Source: a virus. Taken from it: a stretch of DNA of 22,819 bases. The number at the start of each line of letters is the position of its first letter. Position 1 is the stretch's first letter. The notes under the pieces are model-generated. The model saw nothing but the letters and a program-made list of their open reading frames with translations. It was not told where the DNA came from and ran no database searches. A program made the translations under genes and the position numbers. Of this stretch, positions 1 through 7,538 are shown piece by piece. The stretch spans positions 1-22,819 of IMG/VR virus record IMGVR_UViG_3300030098_004595; one strand, 5' to 3'.

Positions 1-783
1 TGGAACCCTATAGAAAACATTAATATAAGGAATTTTTTCTTTCTCATAAACCTCAAAAAGCTCTAATAGTTTATCGCTTTCTCCAGTCTTAGGGTCTATG
101 CTTTCACCTTCTTCAATATCTTTATAATCAAAATCTTTTTGCATATTCCCTAAAGACTTTTCTGTATAAACATAATCTACATTCTCTGAGTTGGCAGCCA
201 TATTAATCTTACGCTTTTGATCAGGGAACATACCATAAAGATGTGTTGTAGGTAGAACCTTTCTAATCATAATAAAAGATGCATCCCTAAATAACATGTC
301 TCTTGACTTAGGGTCTACATATACATCAAATGGCTCAGGTTGTGTTATTTTAACATCTCCCATGCCATTATCAGAATCAGGGTCTACTGTGACCATTAAA
401 TACCCTAAAGATTTAGTGATAGAGTCATTAATTGCATTTGCATATAATGTACCTCCATCAGAACCGTACCATACATAATCAGCTATATCAGAAAAAACGG
501 CAGCTACATCTACATCACTTCCTTCAGCTCCAATAGCTTGCCACCGTGGAGTATTAGCAGTGGCATAAAAATTAAGCATTTCTACTACTGGCAAGATACG
601 ATTAATTGTAAATGTAGGCATTCCCTGCTCTTCCAAGGAAATACGTTCCTGCTCTGTTAGCTGATTATCATTGGAAAAATCAAACCCTTTTTGGTTTATA
701 TATTCCCACTGTACACGGGACCGTTCATTGACCCGGTTGAACATCTGACGTATTCTATCAGCATTCTTATCTTTACGAGGCAT
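1..783 (-). CDS. Portal protein, P22-type, N-terminal 261 residues (runs off left edge)
   Basis: I translated this by hand from an ATG at 783 and found it open to the window edge. A good ribosome site (AGGAGAG) lies just upstream. The N-terminus is charged and helical. It is followed by segments typical of the P22-like portal family: RWQAIGAEGSD near residue 80, SLGYLMVTVDPDSD near 125 and QPEPFDVYVDPKSRD near 145. Portals form the dodecameric ring at one capsid vertex through which terminase pumps DNA and to which the tail attaches. P22-type portals are around 700 residues, so more than half is outside the window. It is the last of the minus-strand packaging and virion genes seen here, 13 bases after the beta-rich gene at 796-1254. 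The family call rests on remembered family patterns, but the position downstream of terminase supports it. Confidence 0.85.
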   Translation of the reverse strand, partial: MPRKDKNADRIRQMFNRVNERSRVQWEYINQKGFDFSNDNQLTEQERISLEEQGMPTFTINRILPVVEMLNFYATANTPRWQAIGAEGSDVDVAAVFSDIADYVWYGSDGGTLYANAINDSITKSLGYLMVTVDPDSDNGMGDVKITQPEPFDVYVDPKSRDMLFRDASFIMIRKVLPTTHLYGMFPDQKRKINMAANSENVDYVYTEKSLGNMQKDFDYKDIEEGESIDPKTGESDKLLELFEVYEKEKIPYINVFYRVP

Positions 784-795
784 TAATCTCTCCTA

Positions 796-1254
796 TTAAC
801 TATTTTTGCCAGCTATAAATATTTCTAATTCTACTGCGTTTGCTCCTGGATCAGCTATAATCTTTACCATATCTTCTAATGAAAATGCAGGGCTAGTATC
901 TGCTTCACCTTTCATACCAGCTTTAACAGCTCCCATTATATATGTTTCACCAGCTCCTAATAAAACTTGGAAATTTGAAGCATCACCTACAAAGCCAAGG
1001 TTAACTGAATTAGTTCCATCTAAATTTGTAATACGTAAATATTCTGGGAAGTCTTCATCAATTGCCCCATCTGCCCCGCTAACTGCAGCATTAAAAGTTA
1101 CCACTGTTGTATCTGCGCTGCCTGGACAAAGAACAATCCTTTTAAATATTTCATCAACTGTAAAAGTCTTAGTTATAGTGCCACCATAGTTATTCCCATT
1201 TAACGTCAATGACTCTACTAGCTTTACCGTTAATGTTGCGTTTGTTAATGCCAT
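796..1254 (-). CDS. Probable virion structural protein, beta-rich, 152 aa
   Basis: The protein is rich in T, V, G and N, has no membrane segment, and reads as alternating beta strands, for example ATLTVKLVESLTLNG at the N-terminus and YLRITNLDGTNSVNLGF in the middle. Such small beta-sandwich proteins between lysin and portal genes of podovirus-like phages are usually minor capsid or decoration proteins. That assignment is inference from composition and position. The start ATG at 1254 has a GGAG ribosome site. It lies between the M15 lysin and the portal in the same leftward operon. An alternative is a tail-fibre-associated protein; no catalytic motif is visible. Confidence 0.6.
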   Translation of the reverse strand: MALTNATLTVKLVESLTLNGNNYGGTITKTFTVDEIFKRIVLCPGSADTTVVTFNAAVSGADGAIDEDFPEYLRITNLDGTNSVNLGFVGDASNFQVLLGAGETYIMGAVKAGMKGEADTSPAFSLEDMVKIIADPGANAVELEIFIAGKNS

Positions 1255-1277
1255 ATTATACTCCTATTTAAACTTTT

Positions 1278-1670
1278 TTAATCCACTATTTCAAAGTGTG
1301 GAAAATCATCAAATCTATTATCTACTACTTGAAAGTCTCTGTCCCAGTCTCCTCCCCACCGAAGAGTATGACCCATCCCACGAGCCACCCCAAGCACAAA
1401 CCCTGCAAAAAGAGTTTGTCTTTCTCTGTCATCCCAGTCCACGGGATAAGGTGTGACATCAACAGCACGACTAGGCTTAGCATTATGCCTACCGTTAGGG
1501 AAACGAACTTTACTTTTCCCTTCGTCTGCCAATTTATTTTGTCTTTCTTCACCTCGGTGTCCTTCTAGTACAGAGCAATCTACATATTTAATAACTTCAT
1601 TAAATATATCTTGCAATCTTTCATCACATGTCGCAAGTCTACTGCGACTACTTTTTCCAAATTTTGGCAT
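1278..1670 (-). CDS. Endolysin, M15-family peptidase (L-alanyl-D-glutamate/D-Ala-D-Ala type)
   Basis: This 130-residue protein carries the zinc and catalytic signature of the M15 (VanY/Ply500-like) peptidases. His62 lies in GRHN and Asp71 in SRAVDV, spaced H-x8-D. A C-terminal DDFPHFEIVD supplies His125. A LEGHRGEERQNKL segment near residue 35 matches the substrate-site motif of the family. Phage members cut the peptide stem of peptidoglycan at lysis. The length matches single-domain phage endolysins; there is no separate wall-binding domain and no signal peptide, so a holin would be needed for export. It sits between an unknown gene and the beta-rich gene inside the late operon. A virion-associated role at entry is possible but less likely. 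Confidence 0.9.
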   Translation of the reverse strand: MPKFGKSSRSRLATCDERLQDIFNEVIKYVDCSVLEGHRGEERQNKLADEGKSKVRFPNGRHNAKPSRAVDVTPYPVDWDDRERQTLFAGFVLGVARGMGHTLRWGGDWDRDFQVVDNRFDDFPHFEIVD

Positions 1671-1675
1671 ATTCT

Positions 1676-2524
1676 CTAATTCCTTGCATCATCGTATAGA
1701 ATAAAATCATCTATATCTTTTTCATTAAAATAAAATCTTCCATATAAATTAACTGGATTAGACCCTGCAAACTCTACTAGCTCCCCAGCTTGTGTAGAAT
1801 TGGATACGTCAAATATATCAGCAATAGCTACATAAAATCCAACTTCATCTTTTCCAATACTTGAACTATATCTTCCTAGATCAACACTAGAAAATATATC
1901 AGCCCTAGCATCAAGCCTATTAGTAAGATTTATAGATTCTCCCATCTTTAAATTTAATACCTCATCCCTTAATGCATATTCATTATCAGCAAAAACTGCG
2001 TCTACTACAGCATAATCAGATAAGTCGTAAACTTTATCTCCTCTAAATGGATAGCCACCAGAAGGTCTTAAATCTGTTTCCCTCATATTTTCATCGTAAG
2101 GAGTAGTATAGCCTAATAATATATCAACTAACTTTGGAGCCTCTTTGATGCCATGTTCAGCATATCTTGATAAAACATAATCTTGCTTTTCTTCAAACTC
2201 TTCAGGATTTCTTGCAGTCATTATATACTCAAGGTCATATAAAGATTGTCCTTGATACATTCCTTGGCGTCCCATAGCTGCATTTATCATTCCTTTCTCT
2301 GACCAGGTCCCCATTGATGCAGATGCAGGAGTTGTAGCAAATGATCTAGCTTTATCTCTTAAATATAAACTATCTGCTTCTGTTAGCTCCATTTCATTCA
2401 AATAGTCTAATACTCCAGATCCTGCACGCTCAGTCAAGCCTCTACCTTCCCCAGTAAAAAGCCCTTCAAGTGCTGCCAAACTTAATCCTAGCATTCCTAA
2501 TTGTGATTCTTTTTCATTTGCCAT
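1676..2524 (-). CDS. Hypothetical protein after large terminase, 282 aa
   Basis: I chose ATG at 2524, whose A overlaps the TAA stop of the terminase gene (TAATG). The upstream in-frame TTG at 2539 directly abuts the AAGGAG and is too close to be used. The protein is acidic and mostly helical, with a short Ala/Leu/Gly-rich stretch near residues 8-25 (LGMLGLSLAALEGLF) that could be amphipathic or membrane-touching. The second half carries many Asp and Tyr residues (DLSDYAVVDAVFAD). I recognise no family. Lying between terminase and lysin, it may be a virion, scaffold or head-completion protein, but this is only position-based inference. Confidence 0.7.
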   Translation of the reverse strand: MANEKESQLGMLGLSLAALEGLFTGEGRGLTERAGSGVLDYLNEMELTEADSLYLRDKARSFATTPASASMGTWSEKGMINAAMGRQGMYQGQSLYDLEYIMTARNPEEFEEKQDYVLSRYAEHGIKEAPKLVDILLGYTTPYDENMRETDLRPSGGYPFRGDKVYDLSDYAVVDAVFADNEYALRDEVLNLKMGESINLTNRLDARADIFSSVDLGRYSSSIGKDEVGFYVAIADIFDVSNSTQAGELVEFAGSNPVNLYGRFYFNEKDIDDFILYDDARN

Positions 2525-4050
2525 TAAGCTACTATCCAACTCCTTGCTTTAGGTTTATGCTTAGTCCAGGAACCCTGTTTATCTTTTTTCATAGAAGTAG
2601 GTGGATGTGCATACTTACATGCATATGCTAATGCATCTATAGTATCATCATGGCCCATTCTAGGTCCAAAAGTCATTATTTCCCTTTGAAGATCATAATG
2701 ATCTTTTTTAATGAAGACTGAGCCCACTGAAAACCTTTGTGCCAATATCTCTTGTATTCTATCTCTTTTAGACATTCTATTACCAGGCTTTTCTGCAGTA
2801 TACTTGATAGTGAAGTCATTACGTCTTCGCATTTCTGCATTAACCGCTTGAAAGACTGGCTTTGACATAGTTGTGTCTTCAATGCAAAATAAGTTTGGAT
2901 TATATATTTTATTGTACCTGAATATATAGTCCACAATGCCTCTCCTGTCATCTTGTCCCGGTATGCCAAGTACAGGTATAGAACGCTTCCTGAGATAATC
3001 AAGTACATAGCAATTGTTATGGCTGTCAACCCCAACAGCAAGTAAAACACTAAAGTCGCTATCCCTACGAGCACTATCTGTAGCTGGGTCAACCCCAACG
3101 AAAATATTGACTGGTTTTTCATCGCCTTCTTTTGTTCTGACATATGCAATCCCTGTCTCCTCATCTCTATAAAAAGTGCCATCCCAATACTTGATATGGC
3201 TACGAGTAAAAATAGCATCGGCTTCATTTTGAACTTCCATCATGTATTCTTGATAGAATTTCTGCGGCACACCGTTATCCGAATAAAATTTCTTTTTTCT
3301 CTCCATTTCTTTATGACCAAACCATGAAGGCCATAAAGGAGTTCCATCTTCTTGCAGTGCTTTATATGTTACAACATCCCAGGAAAAACTTTCTCCTTGG
3401 GCTTTAGCTTTATTGTAACCATTTAATATATTCGTAACAAAAGCATCAAAATGCACTGGAGTTCCATTAATACGCAAACGGCCATCAGTTGGCTCTAATG
3501 CTGGAAAGACTACTGCTGTAACTAAGTTAGCTATCTTAGCACGAGACTCAGGAGTCCCTGTATTATTTTCATCTTCAAAGTCGTCTAAGATTATTAGATC
3601 ATATCTTTTATGCAACTTTGCTCCGCCTCTAATACCAGAAAGATTAGATTTAGATATCAATTTACAGCCATTTTTAAGCTCAATATCGTCTTCTGTCCAT
3701 TTTCTTCCCTTGACGTCCCCGAAATAATAACGTACTTTATCATTATATTCCAAATGATATTTTACATAATCTAAATTTGGTACAGAAATTTTACTAGAAG
3801 CAGCAACCCATCCATAAAATAATGGGTCCTCAGCAAATGCAAAATCATGTACAATACTGCACTTAGTTAATACAGTCTTACCATGACCACGAGGCAATAT
3901 AACTGCCATTTGCCTAATGCTATGATCATTAAGTCTATCTGCTACTTCATAATGGAAGAAAGGAGTTTCACTCCTCATAAAGTCATCAGGTAAAAAAAGC
4001 TTTCCAAATGCTATTAAATCATTTTTAGCAAGAAGAAGCTGACTCTCCAT
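2524..4050 (-). CDS. terL: Terminase large subunit (ATPase-nuclease)
   Basis: The large terminase is the DNA-packaging motor and headful or cos cutter. The 508-residue protein has both expected domains. The N-terminal ATPase has Walker A LPRGHGKT at residues 52-59 and Walker B LIILDDFED at about 152-160. In Walker B the usual DE pair reads DDFED. The C-terminal RNase H-like nuclease has VGVDPATD (Asp321), FCIEDT (Glu391) and GHDDTIDALAYA (Asp468 and Asp472). Length fits the family (about 450-600). The ATG at 4050 has only a weak ribosome site (CTGAG). The stop overlaps the next gene. Neighbours are a zinc-ribbon protein upstream and, further upstream, the small-terminase-like gene, a common phage arrangement. 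Confidence 0.96.
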   Translation of the reverse strand: MESQLLLAKNDLIAFGKLFLPDDFMRSETPFFHYEVADRLNDHSIRQMAVILPRGHGKTVLTKCSIVHDFAFAEDPLFYGWVAASSKISVPNLDYVKYHLEYNDKVRYYFGDVKGRKWTEDDIELKNGCKLISKSNLSGIRGGAKLHKRYDLIILDDFEDENNTGTPESRAKIANLVTAVVFPALEPTDGRLRINGTPVHFDAFVTNILNGYNKAKAQGESFSWDVVTYKALQEDGTPLWPSWFGHKEMERKKKFYSDNGVPQKFYQEYMMEVQNEADAIFTRSHIKYWDGTFYRDEETGIAYVRTKEGDEKPVNIFVGVDPATDSARRDSDFSVLLAVGVDSHNNCYVLDYLRKRSIPVLGIPGQDDRRGIVDYIFRYNKIYNPNLFCIEDTTMSKPVFQAVNAEMRRRNDFTIKYTAEKPGNRMSKRDRIQEILAQRFSVGSVFIKKDHYDLQREIMTFGPRMGHDDTIDALAYACKYAHPPTSMKKDKQGSWTKHKPKARSWIVA

Positions 4051-4075
4051 CTCAGAAACATTATTTAAATTGATA

Positions 4076-4273
4076 TTAGCTATTACTACTCCATATCCCT
4101 ATTGGGCATTTAGCTTTATTAAACTTAACCTTTACTTTCATAAAACATCCACATTTAGTGCATCTATTATTCTTAGTAAGAAATGTACACCCTTTACAGT
4201 GGTTCCATCTTTCTTCTTCTGTCTTTTTATCTACTTGCCCACTTACAATGGACGATAACCCCATCAAATCCAT
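4076..4273 (-). CDS. Small zinc-ribbon protein beside terminase, 65 aa
   Basis: The 65-residue protein has a compact cysteine layout: HCKGC near residue 25, then RCTKCGC near 37, then a basic stretch and KCPIGIW near 55. This C-x2-C...C-x2-C-G-C...CPIG-W pattern is typical of a small phage zinc-ribbon family often found near packaging genes. The role is unknown; nucleic-acid binding is the obvious guess. It lies directly after the 131-aa gene (adjacent stop and start) and 25 bases before large terminase, so it is co-transcribed with packaging genes. The first few residues (MDLMGLSS) allow a second start at the fourth codon. Confidence 0.75.
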   Translation of the reverse strand: MDLMGLSSIVSGQVDKKTEEERWNHCKGCTFLTKNNRCTKCGCFMKVKVKFNKAKCPIGIWSSNS

Positions 4274-4669
4274 TTACTTTACCATTTGGCTAGCAAGCAT
4301 TCTTCTTAACCCTTTTAATGCACTTTCTTTCATTAGCCCTGTGTCTCTATTGTATATATCATGCCACATTACTGCAGGTCCACTAGTAGGAGTTTCATCT
4401 GCTCTAAATGACTCAATAAAAGATTCATTCGGGCTGTAAATTTTTAAAAAGTTGTCAAATTCTAATCCTGAATATCTATCATTATCTTGCATTTTGTTTT
4501 GCTGGACCTCATAAAAATATTGCATTGCTTGCATATCATAACCTTCTTTATCTTCTCTTGAAGCACCATGATAAGCAGCCTCACCATCCAATCCTAATGG
4601 GTCCCATGTAGAAATATCATTTTCAATAAAAGAATTTATTAATTGATCTTCTAATTCTCTATTCGCCAT
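4274..4669 (-). CDS. Hypothetical acidic helical protein, 131 aa
   Basis: ATG at 4669 overlaps the TAA of the small-terminase-like gene (TAATG), and the ribosome site GGAGGAG is inside the end of that gene, so translation is probably coupled. The protein is acidic and predicted helical, with many D, E, N and Y residues and a basic C-terminal helix (ESALKGLRRMLASQMVK). I see no known motif. Its location between the two terminase genes suggests a packaging accessory or scaffold-like role, which is inference only. Confidence 0.72.
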   Translation of the reverse strand: MANRELEDQLINSFIENDISTWDPLGLDGEAAYHGASREDKEGYDMQAMQYFYEVQQNKMQDNDRYSGLEFDNFLKIYSPNESFIESFRADETPTSGPAVMWHDIYNRDTGLMKESALKGLRRMLASQMVK

Positions 4670-5397
4670 TACTCCTCCAATTCAGGCCTTTGAGCCTTTT
4701 CTATCTGTTCAGGACTAAATCCTGTAAATGCTCCTACAGAAAGCTGTGTAACTTTAGTAGCGTTTTTATCTTCCATGTCCATAATGTCAGCCAGTTTAAA
4801 AAGAGCTTTTAGTCTAGTATCATCCTTATCAGACGAGAGAACTACCTCCTTAATGTTCTTAAGTACAAAAGTTTCATCTAGCTCTAACTCTTCCAAAACT
4901 GGCTTTAATTCTTCTTTCATAGCTGTCCTTATTCTCTCTGTTTTTGTTAACTGTGCAGCTTTATGTGATGCATAGTTAAGATCGTTTGTTGGAAATGCCT
5001 TCATATATGCATCTCTAGGTCGTACTCCTTGGGAAAGATACATCACAAAGACTCTTTCATATTTAGTTAAATCTTTTCGTTGTAATAAACTTTCTTCTGG
5101 AGTTTTATTCCCTCCAAAAGTATAAATATTAGCTCTTCGTGATGTATCCATCTTTGTGTTATTGTGCACTACAAAAGTGCCAGTACAAGTACCTATATAC
5201 TCAACAACACGCTTTTTTCCCTTTTTGCGCTGCATTTGACCTTTGCGCAATACCTCTATTACACATTCATCATCAGCTTTAACCCAATCGCCAATATCAG
5301 CTTTCCTCCAGTCTGACTTCACAATTAAGCCATTTGGCAATGAATCATCTGGATCATAAACTTTATGCTCTACTTTTCCAACTTTATAAAATCGCAA
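4669..5397 (-). CDS. Terminase small subunit-like protein with N-terminal beta extension
   Basis: The middle and C-terminal parts look like the small-terminase helix-turn-helix region: KYERVFVMYLSQGVRPRDAY near residue 112, ASHKAAQLTKTERIRTAMKE near 143, and a following helical oligomerisation-like segment (LKNIKEVVLSSDKDDTRLKA). Small terminases bind the packaging initiation site and hand DNA to the large subunit. The first 75 residues are different: a beta-like module with GDWVKADDECVIEVLRKG and VEYIGTCTGTFVV. The start is probably TTG at 5397, with GAGGG ten bases upstream; no ATG is available before the conserved part. Gene order (this gene, one unknown, zinc ribbon, large terminase) supports the call. 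The function of the N-terminal module is unknown. Confidence 0.75.
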   Translation of the reverse strand: MRFYKVGKVEHKVYDPDDSLPNGLIVKSDWRKADIGDWVKADDECVIEVLRKGQMQRKKGKKRVVEYIGTCTGTFVVHNNTKMDTSRRANIYTFGGNKTPEESLLQRKDLTKYERVFVMYLSQGVRPRDAYMKAFPTNDLNYASHKAAQLTKTERIRTAMKEELKPVLEELELDETFVLKNIKEVVLSSDKDDTRLKALFKLADIMDMEDKNATKVTQLSVGAFTGFSPEQIEKAQRPELEE

Positions 5398-5400
5398 TAG

Positions 5401-5550
5401 CTATTTACCCTCTTTATAATTTGGCTTAGGAATGCGATATTCAATAGAGCCCGTTTCTTCACCAAACACTTTGTCTCCATTGGGTAGTTCATGCTGTTCA
5501 TCCACCGGATGACGTTTACCTGAATGTGGTCATGTATGGTATTTAGGCAT
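5401..5550 (-). pseudogene. Small gene interrupted by an in-frame TGA at codon 7
   Basis: The ATG at 5550 shares a base with the TAA of the gene before it (TAATG), so the start is well placed. The frame reads MPKYHT, then TGA at 5530-5532, then an unbroken 42 codons beginning PHSGKRHPVDEQHELPNG and ending in TAG at 5401-5403. The downstream part has a normal protein-like composition and includes GEETGSIEYRIPKP. It ends just before the start of the small-terminase-like gene. The simplest reading is a nonsense change or a sequence error, since one base would turn TGA into TGG. Readthrough or internal initiation at the GTG of PVDE is possible. The function is unknown; it looks like a small phage protein of about 49 residues. 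Confidence 0.6.
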
Positions 5551-5696
5551 TAATATCTAGGCCCTTTAGGCATCTTACCACGCTCTTCCATTCCACGTCT
5601 ACCACGCTTACCAGCAGTGCCTTTATAACTTACACAATCGCTATAGGCTTTACTACCCTTGGGGTACATTTGCCCGCATTTTTTTGGACTTGGCAT
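5550..5696 (-). CDS. Small basic Gly/Lys/Arg-rich protein, 48 aa
   Basis: I found this by hand; it is short but has a strong ribosome site (GAAAGGAGAC) seven bases before ATG at 5696. It starts MPSPKKCGQMYPKGSKAYSD and ends with a basic tail containing GKRGRRGMEERGKMPKGPRY. The charge suggests contact with nucleic acid or the capsid interior, which is inference. It overlaps the end of the preceding coiled-coil gene by 44 bases in another frame and its own TAA overlaps the next ATG. Two cysteines (7 and 21) are too few for a zinc site. Confidence 0.65.
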   Translation of the reverse strand: MPSPKKCGQMYPKGSKAYSDCVSYKGTAGKRGRRGMEERGKMPKGPRY

Positions 5697-5877
5697 TCTT
5701 AGTCTCCTTTCTTATAGCCGCTTTCTTTTCAGACTCAGCTTTTTCTTTCTTTTGCATTGCTGCCAAATATCCGTATAACTCTCTAAATGCTTCTCTTTGA
5801 GAGGCCAGTTCTTCAAATATTTCTTTACGCAGCTTTTTAATTTCTTCATTTAATGAATAACCATCTAAACTAGGCAT
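5653..5877 (-). CDS. Small coiled-coil protein with basic C-terminus, 74 aa
   Basis: The 74-residue protein is almost entirely helical and charged. It has a heptad-like stretch from about residue 8 to 45 (NEEIKKLRKEIFEELASQRE) followed by a Lys/Ala-rich basic tail (KKAAIRKETKNAKSKK). ATG at 5877 is preceded by AGGGGAG at good spacing. Proteins of this kind can be scaffolding, head-tail or regulatory factors; no family is recognised. The 3' end overlaps the next gene by 44 bases, which is unusually long for this phage but both genes have strong ribosome sites. Confidence 0.65.
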   Translation of the reverse strand: MPSLDGYSLNEEIKKLRKEIFEELASQREAFRELYGYLAAMQKKEKAESEKKAAIRKETKNAKSKKMRANVPQG

Positions 5878-5889
5878 CTATCTCCCCTT

Positions 5890-6312
5890 TTATTTTAAAG
5901 TTTCTAAATATGCTTTGTATCCCATTTCGTATTCATTACCATTCTTATCCAGAAGCGTTACACGATCACGATTCTTCCCATGCCTTATTACACTTGTTGA
6001 CTTAGGAGGAATTGGGTCTCCATGATATCCAAGCCACTTTGGAATATCAGCGTTAAGGCTCCCGAGAACTTTTAGCCCATTTTTATCTGTCAACCAAGCC
6101 CCACTTTTATTTACCATTGCTTCACCTTCCATTTCATGGCTCCATATATCACCCTTTTGAATAGTAAAATCATGCATTGTATCAATATCTTTAACGTTTA
6201 CAGCTTCTGGATACCCTCCATAGCCCTTAGAATAAACTCTTTGAGGGGACCCAAAAAGGTCACCACCCATGCCCTTCATAGCATTTAATAATATATCCTC
6301 CATGCTAGGCAT
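5890..6312 (-). CDS. Hypothetical protein, 140 aa
   Basis: I chose ATG at 6312, since GAGGAG lies seven bases upstream; a longer frame starting at 6360 has no comparable site and would sit inside the preceding gene. The protein starts MPSMEDILLNAMKGMGGDLF. Its second half looks compact and mixed alpha/beta, with KSGAWLTDKNGLKVLGSLN, DIPKWLGYHGDPIPPKS and DRVTLLDKNGNEYEMGYKAY. The repeated DKNG turns suggest beta hairpins. I recognise no family. It overlaps the preceding 48-aa gene by 8 bases and lies upstream of the small coiled-coil gene in the leftward operon. Possibly virion-associated by location. Confidence 0.68.
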   Translation of the reverse strand: MPSMEDILLNAMKGMGGDLFGSPQRVYSKGYGGYPEAVNVKDIDTMHDFTIQKGDIWSHEMEGEAMVNKSGAWLTDKNGLKVLGSLNADIPKWLGYHGDPIPPKSTSVIRHGKNRDRVTLLDKNGNEYEMGYKAYLETLK

Positions 6313-6451
6313 CCTTACTCTCCTCATTGAGTTCTTCAATTTTAGCATTACACTGTGCAATACTATCTTCCATTGTATAAACCCTGTAATATAGATCTTC
6401 TAGCTTTCGAGATAATTCTCTTACAGCATCTTCTACATATACAGTTTCCAT
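6305..6451 (-). CDS. Small helical (coiled-coil) protein, 48 aa
   Basis: I found this by hand between the synthetase-like gene and the 140-aa gene. ATG at 6451 follows AAGGAG at good spacing, and TAG at 6305-6307 overlaps the next start by 8 bases. It reads METVYVEDAVRELSRKLEDL and continues with an acidic helix rich in Leu, Glu and Lys, ending EELNEESKDA. The spacing of hydrophobic residues suggests a short coiled coil. The function is unknown. Confidence 0.62.
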   Translation of the reverse strand: METVYVEDAVRELSRKLEDLYYRVYTMEDSIAQCNAKIEELNEESKDA

Positions 6452-6461
6452 CACATTCTCC

Positions 6462-7286
6462 TTATTTGTGTAATATTCCATGAGCTTTCAAAGCTGACAC
6501 CATTCTTGTCACTCCAATACCACCACCGAAACGTTCAAACATATCAAGTGCTAAATACTCTTCTAGCTCATCTTCCACTCGTTTTTTACCAAAATGATTA
6601 TATAAAAGCTGTGCATATTCACCATCAGATATATTATGAAACTGATCACGCATTTCCTGTACATCTGTAGCTCTTTCTGCACTTCCAATAGTTTCCATTC
6701 CATGCATAATAACATCAACCTTATTATACATCCCATCACCTGCATGTTTCATATTCCAGAAAGGATGAGTCCTTAATGGGAAGTCTTTTAAAAACACACA
6801 AGGTGTATATTGCTTACATAAAGCATCTTCTTCATCATAATCCAATAAATTGACATCATAATGCTTACATGCATCATCATAACTAATTGTCTTATGTACT
6901 TCCCCAAACCCTAAATGTGATAATAGCTCTGTTTCAAGAGCCATCATATCTTGCATTCCTCCATGAGATTCAAATTCAAACATTGGGAAGACTTTATCAT
7001 GTCTACCCTCTACTGGATTTGGCTCATTTCTATAACTTGTAGTTATACAGAACACCCCTTTAGCATCAGGATTATCTAATAAATCCCTCTCTAACCACAT
7101 TTGCCCTGTTTGAGGCAATGGCCAGTTAATACCACTGAATATATATTGTGATATCGTAGCTGGATCTTCACATGCAGCTAATATAGACTGCCTTGATTGT
7201 GCTGGTACTTCAATGAATCCTTTCTCTTCTTGAAAGAATTTTCTCATCTCTTTTACTGCATAACTGTAGTCATACATATTTTTCAC
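6462..7286 (-). CDS. Class II aminoacyl-tRNA-synthetase-like catalytic core (Asp/Asn/Lys-type or AsnA-like), 274 aa
   Basis: The fold signature is clear. A motif-1-like segment TGQMWLERDLL lies at residues 60-70. Motif 2 is TSYRNEP with Arg86 and Glu88, then GRHDKVFPMFEFES at 94-107. Motif 3 is FGGGIGVTRMVSAL at 253-266 with Arg261. These residues bind ATP and the amino acid in class II enzymes. The Asp/Asn/Lys-RS subclass normally has an N-terminal OB-fold that reads the anticodon; here the core begins almost at residue 1, so that domain is absent. Stand-alone cores can make asparagine (AsnA, archaeal AsnRS-related enzymes) or modify other molecules, so function is open: amino-acid synthesis, tRNA charging or another adenylation. 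The start is GTG at 7286, with GAGGAG nine bases upstream. It lies early in the minus-strand operon. Confidence 0.85.
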   Translation of the reverse strand: MKNMYDYSYAVKEMRKFFQEEKGFIEVPAQSRQSILAACEDPATISQYIFSGINWPLPQTGQMWLERDLLDNPDAKGVFCITTSYRNEPNPVEGRHDKVFPMFEFESHGGMQDMMALETELLSHLGFGEVHKTISYDDACKHYDVNLLDYDEEDALCKQYTPCVFLKDFPLRTHPFWNMKHAGDGMYNKVDVIMHGMETIGSAERATDVQEMRDQFHNISDGEYAQLLYNHFGKKRVEDELEEYLALDMFERFGGGIGVTRMVSALKAHGILHK

Positions 7287-7306
7287 TTACTATTACTCCT
7301 CTATAC

Positions 7307-7346
7307 AATTTTTTTAGCAAACGCTTGTTTGCGTTAAGAAAAAATT
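7307..7346. repeat. Inverted repeat with T-rich and A-rich flanks
   Basis: GCAAAC at 7317-7322 pairs with GTTTGC at 7327-7332 around a four-base loop. The outer arms AATTTTTT (7307-7314) and AAAAAATT (7339-7346) extend it. The T-run precedes and the A-run follows the hairpin on both strands, so it does not have the layout of an intrinsic terminator in either direction. It lies between the acidic gene and the synthetase-like gene and could be an RNA-processing hairpin or a cruciform. Confidence 0.5.
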
Positions 7347-7358
7347 ATTATTCTTTAT

Positions 7359-7538
7359 TTAAGACTCCCCTATGATATACACATCTTTCATCCACTCTAT
7401 AGTTTCTTCATCCCAATATTCATCTAGAATCATATCGCCATAATAAAAGGTATTCTCATCTTCAATCATCTCTTCTGTTAAATACTCTATCTCTTCAGTC
7501 TCTTCGTTATATCTAATAGTCAAGATGTATTCTTTCAT
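7359..7538 (-). CDS. Very acidic small protein, 59 aa
   Basis: I chose ATG at 7538 because TTAGGAGG lies at ideal spacing; the longer frame from 7595 has no ribosome site. The protein begins MKEYILTIRYNEETEEIEYL and is dense in Glu and Asp with only a few basic residues. Its pattern suggests a small beta/alpha fold. Very acidic small proteins made early by phages are sometimes DNA mimics that block host nucleases or polymerase; that is only a hypothesis here. It is the third gene of the leftward operon, after two small membrane proteins and a 160-base gap. Confidence 0.7.
   Translation of the reverse strand: MKEYILTIRYNEETEEIEYLTEEMIEDENTFYYGDMILDEYWDEETIEWMKDVYIIGES

Noticed and set aside
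806-1189. Plus-strand 127-aa frame opposite the beta-rich structural gene
   Set aside because: It is antisense to a gene with a good ribosome site and protein-like sequence; no start signal of its own.
2676-3227. Minus-strand 183-aa hydrophobic frame inside the terminase gene
   Set aside because: It lies wholly inside the well-supported large-terminase gene in another frame, so it is a shadow caused by base composition.
5530-5532. TGA read as tryptophan throughout the phage
   Set aside because: Several other genes end in TGA within ATGA overlaps (for example 15954, 19564, 7986), so TGA works as a stop here.
7307-7346. Bidirectional intrinsic terminator
   Set aside because: T-run comes before and A-run after the hairpin on both strands, which is the wrong order for a terminator.
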